Notes: generated by a model from the letters alone, not told the origin. Positions 6,304-14,326 are shown, numbered from the stretch's first letter. The stretch is 17,261 nt of DNA from Candidatus Bathyarchaeota archaeon (GCA_026014845.1 JAOZHM010000046.1:1-17261); one strand, 5' to 3'. Numbers and translations are program-made.

Positions 6304-7593
6304 ATGAGCAAGAAGGGAAAGCAGAAGATAATTGTGATAAGAGGCGGGACTTTAATCGATGGTACGGGTGCTAAGCCTAAGAAGGATTCTGTTGTAGTCG
6401 TAGAAGGAAAGAGGATTAAGGCTGTCGGTAAAGAGGGCGAAGTGAAAGTTCCTAGGAAAGCTAAGAAAACTGAGGTTGATGCGTCTGGGAAGACTGTTAT
6501 GCCGGGACTGATTGATTCGCATTTGCATTTGATTGGGTTGAAGACTGATCGTATTTTGGAGGAGGAGCTGGTTAGACCTCCAGAATTGGGTTTGATAAAG
6601 AGCGTTTATGATGCTGTTGACCTTTTGGAGGCTGGTTTTACGACGGTGAAGGATTGTGGGGGTTATGGTATTTATTTGAAGAGCGCTATTGGTGAAGGAA
6701 CGATGCGTGGTCCGAGGATACTTTCTGCGGGTTATGTGTTGAGCCAGACGGGTGGTCATGGGGATGTGCATTTTCTTCCAGTGGAGTGGGTGGATGCTCG
6801 TGTTTCGAAAAGAAAGAGTTTTCTTGTTATGTCCTTGTTGTGCGATGGAGTGCCCGAATGTATCAAGGCTGCTCGTTACGCGTTAAGACAAGGTGCTGAC
6901 TTCATAAAAGTTATGGCAAGTGGGGGAGTAATGTCGATGATTGACAGACCTGAGCACACTCAGTTTACGCTGGAAGAGTTGAAGGCGATTGTTGAGGAGG
7001 CGAGGCATGTTGGGAAATTTGTTACGGCGCATTGTCAAGGGACAGAAGCAATGAAAAACTGTATTAAAGCTGGTGTGAAAACGATTGATCATGCTTTTTA
7101 TCCTGATGATGAAGTGATAAGGATGGCTAAGAAGAGGAAGGATGTCGTTTTTGTTCCGACTCTTTCTATTAGCTGGCGCATAGTGACTGAAGGAGAGAAG
7201 GCTGGGTATCAGCCGTGGACAGTGGCTAAGGGAAAGGAAGTTTGGAAAATTATGATAAAGAATATTGCACGGCTTTATAGGGCTGGTTTGACTATTGCGA
7301 GTGCTACTGATTTTTGTGGTTCTCCGTTGTTGAAGCATGGAGATAATGCTATGGAGTTGGAGTTGCTTGTTAAGCACTGTGGTTTTAAGCCTATGGATGC
7401 GATTGTTGCGGCTACACGGAACGGTGCAAAAGCGTGTGGACTGGAAAATGAAATAGGCACGATAGAGAAAGGGAAACTGGCTGACATAATAATTGTTGAC
7501 GGCAACCCAGTTAAAGACATCAAAGTTTTGCAGGATAAGAACAAGATAAAGATGGTTATGAAAGAAGGAAAAATCGAAGTAAAAAAGAGATAA
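6304..7593 (+). CDS. Metal-dependent amidohydrolase (imidazolonepropionase/Xaa-Pro dipeptidase-like)
   Basis: The 429-residue protein is a complete amidohydrolase-superfamily TIM-barrel enzyme. The metal ligands can be placed at H73 and H75 (D-S-H-L-H), the probable carbamylated lysine K202 (F-I-K-V-M-A-S-G-G), H243 (T-A-H-C), H263 (I-D-H-A-F) and the catalytic D336 (S-A-T-D-F). The small beta-sandwich domain is formed by residues about 8-62 and 385-427. The closest subgroup, from the H-L-H-L, K-V-M-A-S-G-G and G-T-I-E-K-G-K-L-A-D motifs, contains cytosolic peptidases that release C-terminal residues from dipeptides and imidazolonepropionase-like enzymes; the substrate cannot be fixed from sequence. 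The ATG at 6304 has GGGTGG 7 nt upstream. The Lys-rich N-terminus (M-S-K-K-G-K) is not a signal peptide. It stands alone, with its own promoter. Confidence 0.87.
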   Translation: MSKKGKQKIIVIRGGTLIDGTGAKPKKDSVVVVEGKRIKAVGKEGEVKVPRKAKKTEVDASGKTVMPGLIDSHLHLIGLKTDRILEEELVRPPELGLIKSVYDAVDLLEAGFTTVKDCGGYGIYLKSAIGEGTMRGPRILSAGYVLSQTGGHGDVHFLPVEWVDARVSKRKSFLVMSLLCDGVPECIKAARYALRQGADFIKVMASGGVMSMIDRPEHTQFTLEELKAIVEEARHVGKFVTAHCQGTEAMKNCIKAGVKTIDHAFYPDDEVIRMAKKRKDVVFVPTLSISWRIVTEGEKAGYQPWTVAKGKEVWKIMIKNIARLYRAGLTIASATDFCGSPLLKHGDNAMELELLVKHCGFKPMDAIVAATRNGAKACGLENEIGTIEKGKLADIIIVDGNPVKDIKVLQDKNKIKMVMKEGKIEVKKR

Positions 7594-7653
7594 ATAACTA
7601 TTAACCTCATTTCGTTAGAGTCTCAAAAAGTTATAGCTAGACCAGAAGAATTA

Positions 7654-7758
7654 GTGAAAATCACAAAATTCCAATGTAGGTGTATTAAAATTCGATCGAA
7701 GATTCTTCCACAATTCATAAAAGTTGAAGTAGAAGACATGTTAAATGATGCGGTATGA
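7654..7758 (+). CDS. Possible 34-aa protein overlapping the glycosidase start (ATGA)
   Basis: After the amidohydrolase stop, the same frame stays open to a TGA at 7756-7758. A GTG at 7654 would start a basic 34-residue peptide with a C-R-C motif and an acidic end (V-E-V-E-D-M). The stop overlaps the ATG of the GH99-like gene as ATGA, an arrangement typical of translational coupling. There is no strong ribosome site, and a TATA-like CATAAAAG (7716-7723) suggests the glycosidase may have its own promoter inside this frame. It may be spurious. Confidence 0.25.
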   Translation: MKITKFQCRCIKIRSKILPQFIKVEVEDMLNDAV

Positions 7759-8840
7759 GAAGAAAACTTGTACTGGTAATAACTTTGACAATTGCTTTTA
7801 GTTGTTGCACATTTCTGGTCAGATCTAGTTCTGGTTTTACACAAGATGATGACATTGAAATTGGATTGTACTACTACGTTTGGTATGATGAAGGGTATGG
7901 AAATAGACATTGGAATAGCACTCCTCTAGGTGAAAATACAAGTTCTCTTCTTTGGAATGTTGTTGACACTCCGATTCTCGGCTTCTACAATTCACAAAAT
8001 ACCACAGTAATCAAACAACACTTAGAATGGTTCAAAGAGTTAGGTATTGACTTTTTGATAATCTCTTGGTGGGGTATGAATTCGTATGAAGACAACTCAA
8101 CCAAAACCATTTTCTCCATAGTTGAACAAGACGATTATCTTATAGAAATTGCCATTATGGTTGAAGCATTCAACTGGAGTGGTGTATACAACTTCAAAAC
8201 AATATACGACTACATCTACAATACCTATGTTACACCATATGAAAGTATTTACATGCAACTAGATGATTTGCCTTTAGTTTGCTTCTTCAACGATAAAAAC
8301 ATGACTGGAACTGAGGCACAAAGAGATGCCATATATTCTGATGGTAGATTTACATCTCGAATAGTAGGTCACAATGACTATGTAGATTGGTGGTTCGGTA
8401 TTCCTTGTAGTGTAGATAACTCAACAGTTCCACCTCTCAGTCCAAAAGATGGGATGATATGTGTTGAACCAAGATATGATGACCAGTTTTTAGGTAGAGA
8501 GAAGAACTCCACTTTTGATGAAGATCTCACAGAAGATTTGTATGACAAACAGTGGAACAAAGCTATTACATTGGCAAATGAAAGCAAAGTCAAATATGTA
8601 ACTATATACAGTTGGAATGAATATCATGAAAGGTCACAGATTGAACCCCATATCAGCATGGATGGCAACTACATTCTGTCACCCTTTTATAAGACAAAAT
8701 GCTACACACAAATAATTCCTGAGTTTTCCTTATTCCTTATTCTATCCATGTTTATGATAGCAACACTAGTAGCAGTCATAATCTACAGAAGAAAACATAC
8801 TGTTCAAATGCAGAAAATAAGTTCATCAAATCTAAATTGA
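7755..8840 (+). CDS. Surface-anchored GH99-like glycoside hydrolase
   Basis: The 361-residue protein has a signal peptide (M-R-R-K, hydrophobic core about 5-22), a catalytic domain resembling glycoside hydrolase family 99 and relatives, and a C-terminal anchor. GH99-like features are Y-Y-Y-V-W-Y-D at 39-45, G-F-Y-N-S at 76-80, L-G-I-D-F-L-I-I-S-W-W-G at 96-107, and the catalytic S-W-N-E-Y-H-E-R-S-Q-I-E-P segment with E289 and E292. GH99 enzymes are endo-alpha-mannanases or mannosidases acting on mannose-containing glycans. The C-terminus has P-E-F at 322-324, a transmembrane helix at about 325-344 and a basic Y-R-R-K-H, resembling archaeal PEF-type sorting or anchor segments. Nine N-glycosylation sequons lie in the external part. 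The enzyme probably acts on glycans outside the cell or on the cell's own glycoproteins. Exact specificity is unknown. Confidence 0.78.
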   Translation: MRRKLVLVITLTIAFSCCTFLVRSSSGFTQDDDIEIGLYYYVWYDEGYGNRHWNSTPLGENTSSLLWNVVDTPILGFYNSQNTTVIKQHLEWFKELGIDFLIISWWGMNSYEDNSTKTIFSIVEQDDYLIEIAIMVEAFNWSGVYNFKTIYDYIYNTYVTPYESIYMQLDDLPLVCFFNDKNMTGTEAQRDAIYSDGRFTSRIVGHNDYVDWWFGIPCSVDNSTVPPLSPKDGMICVEPRYDDQFLGREKNSTFDEDLTEDLYDKQWNKAITLANESKVKYVTIYSWNEYHERSQIEPHISMDGNYILSPFYKTKCYTQIIPEFSLFLILSMFMIATLVAVIIYRRKHTVQMQKISSSNLN

Positions 8841-8985
8841 ACCTCTCCTCCAAAGCAATAACTCCGAACTTAATGTACTCTGTCAACGATATGAAATTAA
8901 TACAAAGACAATTACAGTTATGCAAAACTCTTCGCATCATGAATCCAACTGAAAAAATTAGCAAAATATGTTGTAGAGCTTAGGG

Positions 8986-9012
8986 AAGAAGCTTATCACT
9001 CTGCTTCTTTTT
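8986..9012. terminator. Hairpin with T-run between convergent genes
   Basis: AAGAAGC (8986-8992) pairs with GCTTCTT (9003-9009) over a 10-nt loop and is followed by TTT on the + strand. It lies between the + strand glycosidase (ends 8840) and the minus-strand ribonucleotide reductase (ends 9019), so it could end transcription in either direction. The rest of the gap 8841-8985 is AT-rich with no gene. Confidence 0.4.
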
Positions 9013-9018
9013 ATGGAT

Positions 9019-11112
9019 CTAGTTGGGGAATGGGCATGTTTTTGTTGGACAGCCACCCGCATATTCCGATTCCACAGCAACAAACCTTCTCTTTTCAGTC
9101 CTTATTTCCCCTATGTTAAGAACCTGCTCCGGCTTACTTCCATAACGATAAACAGTTATCCCCTTACACTTCAGCCTATAAGCAAGCCAAAAAACTTTCT
9201 CCACATCCCCAACCCTAGCATTACTAGGAAGATTAACAGTTTTTGAAACAGCATTATCCGTGTACTTCTGAAAAGCAGCTTGCATCTTAACATGCCACTC
9301 TGAACTAATATCCAAAGCCGTAACAAAAACCCTCCTAACATCCTCAGGAACACCACTAATCCCCTGAACAGAACCCGTTCCAGCTATTTCCTCAAGAAGC
9401 CCAGCACTGTAAAACCCTCTCTCCTTTGCTGTCATCTCGAACAACGGATTAATCTCAAAAAGCCTCGTTCCCTCCAAAACCTTCCTCATAAAAGAAACAG
9501 CAAACAACGGCTCAATCCCAGAAGAACAACCAGCAATAATGCTAATGCTACCAGTCGGCGCTATCGTCGTTATCGTCGCATTTCTCATAGCCTGATACTT
9601 GTCTTTCCAAATACTCCGATCAAAATTCGGAAACGAACCTCTCTCCTCACCAAGCTCCACAGACCTCTTCCTAGCCTCTTCTGTAACAAACCTCATCATC
9701 CTCTCAGCAAGCTTCAAAGCCTCTTCAGAATCGTAAGGAATCCCAAGCTTAATGAGCATGTCAGCAAAACCCATCACACCCAAACCAATCTTCCTATTAG
9801 CCTTAGTCATCTCCTCTATCTGCTTCAAAGGAAACCTATTCGCATCAATAACATTATCAAGAAAAAGAACAGCATTCCTCACAGTCTCCGTCAGCTTCTC
9901 CCAGTTTACTTTTCCGTTTTCAACCATCCTAGAAAGATTAACAGAACCCAAATTACAAGACTCGTAAGGAAGCAACGGCTGCTCACCGCAGGGGTTGGTC
10001 GAGTCAATTCTTCCAACTTCTGGAATCGGATTATGCCTATTAATCTCATCAATAAGAATAACTCCGGGGTCTCCACTCTCCCAAGCAGACTTCACCATCA
10101 AACTCCAAACATCTTTAGCTTTTAGTCTTTTCACTTTTTCTTTATTTCTCGGGTTAGTCAGCCAGTATTCTCCATCTTCCTCAACCTTTTTCATGAAATC
10201 ATCAGTAACAGCCACTGAAACGTTAAAGTTTGAAAGAACTCCCGGCTTCTGTTTAGAAGTTATGAATTCAACTATGTCTGGGTGATCAGCTCTCAAAACT
10301 CCCATCATGGCGCCCCTTCTTTTTCCTCCAGCCTTTATCACTTCTGTCGCTGAATCAAAAACACCCATAAAACTTACAGGACCAGAAGCCACGCCTTTAG
10401 TTGACTTAACCATGTCACCCTTTGGTCTTAGCTTGGAAAAGTCAAAACCAACTCCTCCACCGCTCTTTTCGATCAAAGCCATGTTTTTCACTGCAGTGAA
10501 AATGCTTTCCAAAGAATCCTCAACTGGTAAAACGAAACACGCGGATAATTGACCTAGTGCTGTTCCACCGTTGAAGAGAGTTGGAGAGTTGGGAAGGAAT
10601 TCAGCTCTTGCCATCATTTCGTAGAAGACTTTTTCACTTTCTTTCGGATTCCCACCGTATTCCTTGTCAACCTTTGCTATGGCTTTTGCAACTCTCGTAA
10701 ACATTCTGGCAGGAGTTTCTACTGTTCTTCCTTCTTCATCTCTCAAAAGATATCTTTTCCTCAAAACTTCCAGAGCGTTAACCGTCAACTTCGGCTCTTC
10801 AATCCCAAGCTTCTCTCTTAACCTCCGAATTTCCTCTTTCTTCTCCCGATAAACCTGATACTCCCCTGCAACTTTTCCAAATCCCCTTTTCTTTAAAACT
10901 TCTACAACAAGGTCCTGAGCATCCTCAACCGAAGGAACCCTTTTCTCAAATCTTTCCTCCAGAAGCCTAACAACTTCCTCAGTTACGCTTTCAGCCCTTT
11001 TTCCATTCTCAAGCTCAACCGCAACAAAAGCTCTATGAATTGCATCCTTAATTCTGCTAGAATCGAAATCAACAACTCTTCCATCTCTCTTCCTTATCTT
11101 CGTGATAAACAT
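9019..11112 (-). CDS. nrdJ: Adenosylcobalamin-dependent (class II) ribonucleotide reductase
   Basis: This 697-residue enzyme converts ribonucleotides to deoxyribonucleotides using a B12-derived radical. An ATP-cone allosteric domain occupies residues about 3-92. The reductase core follows, with F-L-P-N-S-P-T-L at 172-179, C192 (first redox cysteine), the finger loop S-T-N-P-C-G-E at 371-377 with the thiyl-radical C375 plus N373 and E377, and C386 (second redox cysteine). The spacing of 11 residues between C375 and C386 matches class II enzymes. I-A-P-T-G-S-I-S at 517-524 is the usual phosphate-binding segment. The short tail carries C688 and C693, the likely shuttle cysteines. There is no NrdB-type gene nearby, consistent with class II. 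A TATA box lies at 11144-11151, and GGGGTAGG precedes the ATG. Length and motifs are complete. Confidence 0.96.
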   Translation of the reverse strand: MFITKIRKRDGRVVDFDSSRIKDAIHRAFVAVELENGKRAESVTEEVVRLLEERFEKRVPSVEDAQDLVVEVLKKRGFGKVAGEYQVYREKKEEIRRLREKLGIEEPKLTVNALEVLRKRYLLRDEEGRTVETPARMFTRVAKAIAKVDKEYGGNPKESEKVFYEMMARAEFLPNSPTLFNGGTALGQLSACFVLPVEDSLESIFTAVKNMALIEKSGGGVGFDFSKLRPKGDMVKSTKGVASGPVSFMGVFDSATEVIKAGGKRRGAMMGVLRADHPDIVEFITSKQKPGVLSNFNVSVAVTDDFMKKVEEDGEYWLTNPRNKEKVKRLKAKDVWSLMVKSAWESGDPGVILIDEINRHNPIPEVGRIDSTNPCGEQPLLPYESCNLGSVNLSRMVENGKVNWEKLTETVRNAVLFLDNVIDANRFPLKQIEEMTKANRKIGLGVMGFADMLIKLGIPYDSEEALKLAERMMRFVTEEARKRSVELGEERGSFPNFDRSIWKDKYQAMRNATITTIAPTGSISIIAGCSSGIEPLFAVSFMRKVLEGTRLFEINPLFEMTAKERGFYSAGLLEEIAGTGSVQGISGVPEDVRRVFVTALDISSEWHVKMQAAFQKYTDNAVSKTVNLPSNARVGDVEKVFWLAYRLKCKGITVYRYGSKPEQVLNIGEIRTEKRRFVAVESEYAGGCPTKTCPFPN

Positions 11113-11143
11113 GACCTACCCCATTCAAATTTGTCTTAATCGC

Positions 11144-11151
11144 AATATAAA
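11144..11151 (-). promoter_or_regulatory. TATA box of the ribonucleotide reductase gene
   Basis: Read on the minus strand, TTTATATT lies about 32 nt before the ATG at 11112. Transcription would start around 11120, with a leader of under 10 nt. It indicates that nrdJ is transcribed independently of the dehydrogenase gene upstream. Confidence 0.55.
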
Positions 11152-11258
11152 GATAAAGTTTAAAGTCTTTACGTGAAACGCTACAGTCGCGGAGTATGCG
11201 GCGGAGACACACTGTCTGTGGAATTAGACCAGCTGTTCTAAACCATAGACTTAAAACC

Positions 11259-11330
11259 TTACCATAACACTACGTAGAGAAGAGACAGAGCCCCAAGCAA
11301 ATTCGCGATAGCCTCCATGAAGAACTCCAT
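11259..11330 (-). CDS. Possible 23-aa hydrophobic micro-protein
   Basis: In the 240-nt gap between the dehydrogenase and nrdJ, an ATG at 11330 (minus strand) opens a 23-codon frame. The peptide is M-E-F-F-M-E-A-I followed by a Leu/Ala/Val-rich stretch that could span a membrane. No Shine-Dalgarno is visible. A frame this short is weak evidence. Confidence 0.13.
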   Translation of the reverse strand: MEFFMEAIANLLGALSLLYVVLW

Positions 11331-11352
11331 CGAATGGGCGTAGTAACATAAC

Positions 11353-12507
11353 TTACCCTAAGATTTTCTCTTCTGTGATTTTTACTCCTCGCTTCTCTAA
11401 CTCGTTTAAAAATGTAGAGAAAAACTCTTCACTCATACCTAATTTTTCAGGAGGAACAACACCCTTTTCTTTTACGACTCTTTTAAGAATTAACTGCGCG
11501 ATAATTGATGCTGGATAAGCTGTAGTTCTCGCCATGGCAGTAATTCCATGGTTCTCGTCATATCGATCCAACAAGTGATAGACGTAGGACACGTGCCGGC
11601 CATTTTTAATGCCTGAGACTTCAACCTTCATTGCCACAATATCCCTGATTTCAGGTCTCCGAAGCTGTCGCTCAAAGAGTTTAACTGTGAGCCTTCTTGG
11701 AGCCAAGCTCACACCATCAACACTAATTGGTTCCTCATCAAAAAACCCTAAAGCCCTAAGCAACCCTATTTTCTCCGCATGCCCTGGATATCTAAGCGTT
11801 TTCTCCCACATATTATCCACGTTCTTTACTGTGTGTGGTAATGTTCTAAGTCCATCAGTGTAGAAGGCTTCAAGCACTCCCACGTTTGGAAACTCAACTT
11901 CTTCAAGTCCACTCAATGCTTCTACCTCAACTATCTCACCATCTTCAACTATCCTCGCTTTCCTCGTATACTCATCGATGAGGCTTTCAAGGGACCAAGT
12001 AACAATATAGCCTAAAGGCGGTACAGGTTTTTCCGGCAGACCACCAACCATTATGCGAATAGTGCAAACTTTATCAAGCTTTCCGGCGGCATGCCCAACA
12101 AGAATGTTGCTGATACCGGGCGCTAAACCGCAGTCGGGAATTATTGTTATACCAGCTTTTGCAGCGTTGTCGTTTAACGCCAAAGGGTTTTCAGCCATGT
12201 AGGAGACATCAACTAAATCTTTTTTCAGATCAATACATGCTTCTGCTAGGTGATAGCCAAGTTTTCCAAGCAAAAACCCCATAGCCAAATCAAAATCTTT
12301 CAGAGCTTTTGCTATTTCATCACGTTTTGTTGCATCTAATTGAATCCAAGAAACGTTGTTTTCACCAATTCGTTCAGCAACCTCTTTGGCTCTTGTCCCT
12401 TCTCTGTCAGCAACAACAATCTCAACAGAATTCATGCTTTTAGCCAAATCTTCGGCGGCAACAGAACCAATATTTCCACAGCCTACAACAATCACTTTCA
12501 TAAACAT
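11353..12507 (-). CDS. Saccharopine dehydrogenase-family oxidoreductase (lysine 6-dehydrogenase-like)
   Basis: The 384-residue protein begins with a Rossmann NAD(P)-binding domain: V-I-V-V-G-C-G-N-I-G-S at 5-15, with an acidic residue after strand 2 (V-A-D, 32-34). Residues about 120-375 form the C-terminal catalytic/dimerisation domain of the saccharopine dehydrogenase family, with conserved P-D-C-G-L-A-P-G-I-S-N (134-144), F-Y-T-D-G-L-R-T-L and K-T-L-R-Y-P-G-H segments. The set of motifs is closest to archaeal lysine 6-dehydrogenase-like proteins, which oxidise the epsilon-amino group of lysine with NAD; a role in saccharopine metabolism is the alternative. Substrate is not certain. The start is M1 (12507) or M3 (12501). 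A TATA-like CTTTAATG on the minus strand at about 12525-12532 predicts a leaderless or nearly leaderless mRNA. It is divergent from aIF1. Confidence 0.8.
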   Translation of the reverse strand: MFMKVIVVGCGNIGSVAAEDLAKSMNSVEIVVADREGTRAKEVAERIGENNVSWIQLDATKRDEIAKALKDFDLAMGFLLGKLGYHLAEACIDLKKDLVDVSYMAENPLALNDNAAKAGITIIPDCGLAPGISNILVGHAAGKLDKVCTIRIMVGGLPEKPVPPLGYIVTWSLESLIDEYTRKARIVEDGEIVEVEALSGLEEVEFPNVGVLEAFYTDGLRTLPHTVKNVDNMWEKTLRYPGHAEKIGLLRALGFFDEEPISVDGVSLAPRRLTVKLFERQLRRPEIRDIVAMKVEVSGIKNGRHVSYVYHLLDRYDENHGITAMARTTAYPASIIAQLILKRVVKEKGVVPPEKLGMSEEFFSTFLNELEKRGVKITEEKILG

Positions 12508-12602
12508 AGAAAAGAAATCAGCGTCATTAAAGTTTTTCCCAAGGTCACCGATCTTTTTTGTGAAATAATAAGTCTTAGAATATAGAGGATAAATTTGAAA
12601 AT

Positions 12603-12610
12603 TTTATATA
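12603..12610 (+). promoter_or_regulatory. TATA box of the aIF1 gene
   Basis: TTTATATA, with A-rich BRE-like bases before it, lies 31 nt upstream of the ATG at 12641. The transcription start would be near 12632, giving a leader of about 9 nt with no Shine-Dalgarno. Confidence 0.6.
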
Positions 12611-12640
12611 GTCCCGTCTTAATTGTAAAGTCTGAGTATC

Positions 12641-12949
12641 ATGGCTGACATTTGTCCAATATGCGGGCTTCCTAAAGATTTGTGCGTATGCGGTGAAATT
12701 GGAAAAGAACAACAAAGAATTCGTATAAGGCTTGAAACAAGAAAGTGGAGAAAACTATCAACAATAATAGATGGTCTAAACAATAAAGACACAGATTTAG
12801 CAAGCCTAGCCCAAAAGCTGAAGAACTTCTGTGCGTGTGGAGGAACAGCAAAAAACGGTGAAATACTACTTCAAGGGGACCATCGTGAAAAAGTTCGCCA
12901 ATACCTAATACGCAAAGGCTATCCCAAAGAAAACGTTGAACTTCAATAA
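12641..12949 (+). CDS. Translation initiation factor aIF1 (SUI1 family)
   Basis: The 102-residue protein is the archaeal homologue of eIF1/SUI1, which binds the small ribosomal subunit near the P site and helps accurate start-codon selection. An N-terminal zinc-knuckle-like segment has C5, C8, C15 and C17 (C-P-I-C, C-V-C). The SUI1 fold follows (about 24-100), with R-K-W-R-K-L-S-T-I-I-D-G-L, the C-A-C-G-G-T-A-K-N-G-E-I-L-L-Q-G-D-H-R segment (residues 64-82) and a closing helix-strand with K-G-Y. The length is normal. The transcript is almost leaderless, and the gene runs directly into a zinc-ribbon gene starting 22 nt after its stop, so they are probably co-expressed. Confidence 0.93.
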   Translation: MADICPICGLPKDLCVCGEIGKEQQRIRIRLETRKWRKLSTIIDGLNNKDTDLASLAQKLKNFCACGGTAKNGEILLQGDHREKVRQYLIRKGYPKENVELQ

Positions 12950-12971
12950 TTGCCACAGAGTGAGAGCCCAA

Positions 12972-13175
12972 ATGAGACTGCTACAAGACATAAAAGAAGT
13001 ACTTAAAACGCTAACTCGTCGGAGACCAACCAACATATACTGCCCAAGATGTGGAAGCCCCAAAATTCATCTATCCAGCAGTCTTGATTATTGGCTGACC
13101 CCTAAGAAATATGTGTGCGATAACTGCGGATACGTTGGTCCTATAATTATGGAGCTTGAAAAAGAAGAAACATAA
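12972..13175 (+). CDS. Small zinc-ribbon protein (67 aa)
   Basis: The frame is open from an ATG at 12936 that overlaps the aIF1 gene, but the first 12 residues there look like read-through of the neighbour. I prefer the ATG at 12972, with GAGTGAG 7 nt upstream. The 67-residue product has a basic N-terminal helix (residues 1-19, ending R-R-R) and a zinc ribbon with C24-x2-C27 and C49-x2-C52, separated by a loop containing an aromatic D-Y-W. It resembles small archaeal zinc-ribbon proteins of unknown function that may bind nucleic acid or join RNA-linked complexes. Its place behind aIF1 hints at a translation-related role (inference). It ends 5 nt from the convergent TFB gene. Confidence 0.75.
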   Translation: MRLLQDIKEVLKTLTRRRPTNIYCPRCGSPKIHLSSSLDYWLTPKKYVCDNCGYVGPIIMELEKEET

Positions 13176-13180
13176 TGCTA

Positions 13181-14119
13181 CTAGTCAGGAATCACCAAAT
13201 GCAGCTGTTTTCTCAAACTTTTGTATCGATTTCTCACAGTGACTTCTGTTACTCCTGCAGCTTCAGCGATGTCCTTCTGCGTTTTCTTCTCGTTGTTCTG
13301 CAAACAAGCAATGTATAATGCTGCAGCAGCCAAACCCATGGGGTCTTTACCGGCAGCAGCCCTGCTTTTTTTTGCTTCACGAAGAATGTGGATGGCGACT
13401 CCTTGAGTTTTGCCGGAAATCCCTGTACTTTCAGCAATTTTTGAAACGTATGTAAGCGGGTCGGCGATTGGCATCTGTATGTCAAGTTCACGAAGCAAGA
13501 GCCTGTAGCAACGAGCAACGTCCTTCTTTTCAACCAAGCTTGCTTCTGCAACCTCTCGCAGGGTTCTCGGGGTTCCGCTTCCACGGCATGCAGCATAAAG
13601 CGAAGCGGCAGCAATGGCTGCAATAGATCTGCCACGCACTAAGCCTTTATCCAAGGCTTTGCGGTAAATAACTGCAGCCTTCTCCTTGATTGGCGACGGA
13701 ATGTAGACTTTATCTGAAAGGCGGTCAAGTTCAGCCATCGCTTGAGCGAGGTTTCTGTCAATTGAAGAATGCACTCTTGAGCGTATCTGCCATTTCCTTA
13801 ATCGCCACATCTGTAGGCGTGTGCGAAGGGGTAGTTTTCTTCCGAAGGCGTCGCGGTCAATCTGGCTTATGGCTGTTGACAAGCCCTTGTCATGGACGGA
13901 GTATGACGTTGGCATCCCTACACGGCTTCTTGAGGCTTTTTCCTGTTGGGTGAAGGCGCGCCATTCAGGACCCTTATCCATCATTTGTTCATTTACAACC
14001 AGTCCACAGTCGCCGCAAATGGTTTCGCCGGTATCATAATCATGAATAAGGTTTGCGCTACCACATTCTGGGCATTTGTCAACTAGACGTTGATGAACCT
14101 TGCTTTCTTTTTTACGCAT
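13181..14119 (-). CDS. tfb: Transcription initiation factor IIB (TFB)
   Basis: The 312-residue protein is a full TFB, which bridges TBP at the TATA box to RNA polymerase. Residues 14-40 form the zinc ribbon (C16, C19, C35, C38). The B-reader/B-linker region spans about 45-115, with G-P-E-W-R-A-F at 50-56 and R-V-G-M-P near 66-70. Two cyclin folds follow: about 118-205 (with A-A-I-A-A-A-S-L-Y-A-A-C-R) and about 212-308 (with A-A-A-A-L-Y-I-A-C). A C-terminal helix-turn-helix (V-T-E-V-T-V-R-N-R-Y) recognises the BRE. The ATG is preceded by GAGGAG at 6 nt. A TATA box at 14239-14246 could drive it with a leader of about 95 nt. Whether there are other TFB copies cannot be told. Confidence 0.97.
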   Translation of the reverse strand: MRKKESKVHQRLVDKCPECGSANLIHDYDTGETICGDCGLVVNEQMMDKGPEWRAFTQQEKASRSRVGMPTSYSVHDKGLSTAISQIDRDAFGRKLPLRTRLQMWRLRKWQIRSRVHSSIDRNLAQAMAELDRLSDKVYIPSPIKEKAAVIYRKALDKGLVRGRSIAAIAAASLYAACRGSGTPRTLREVAEASLVEKKDVARCYRLLLRELDIQMPIADPLTYVSKIAESTGISGKTQGVAIHILREAKKSRAAAGKDPMGLAAAALYIACLQNNEKKTQKDIAEAAGVTEVTVRNRYKSLRKQLHLVIPD

Positions 14120-14238
14120 TTTTTCTCCTCAATTAATATGCACTATAGAACCGTCACCTTTTCGTGTTCCTCATCAAGGATTCGGAATCAGAAAGTAGTA
14201 CATCCGGCCCGAGTGTCTATCCAAAAGAAATGTTCTGA

Positions 14239-14246
14239 TATATAAA
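14239..14246. promoter_or_regulatory. Symmetric TATA element between divergent genes
   Basis: TATATAAA lies in the 207-nt gap between TFB (minus) and the nucleotidyltransferase-domain gene (plus). It could serve either direction: a leader of about 95 nt for TFB or about 60 nt for the + strand gene. The sequence cannot decide which. Confidence 0.4.
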
Positions 14247-14326
14247 TTTTACGGTTTAGTCAAAAAGATCGCTTTCACAAATTTTGAATACTTACACTCA
14301 CTAATAATCAGAAGGATAGTGTCAAA

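Noticed and set aside
6883..7377. 164-codon frame on the minus strand inside the amidohydrolase
   Set aside because: It is a shadow of the real gene in the opposite frame; the amidohydrolase carries all metal-binding motifs.
11113..11352. Cobalamin riboswitch upstream of the B12-dependent ribonucleotide reductase
   Set aside because: No B12-box-like conserved core could be found, the TATA box predicts a leader too short to hold one, and such riboswitches are not expected in archaea.
13221..14039. Several frames antisense to TFB
   Set aside because: TFB is unambiguous there; these are frame shadows.
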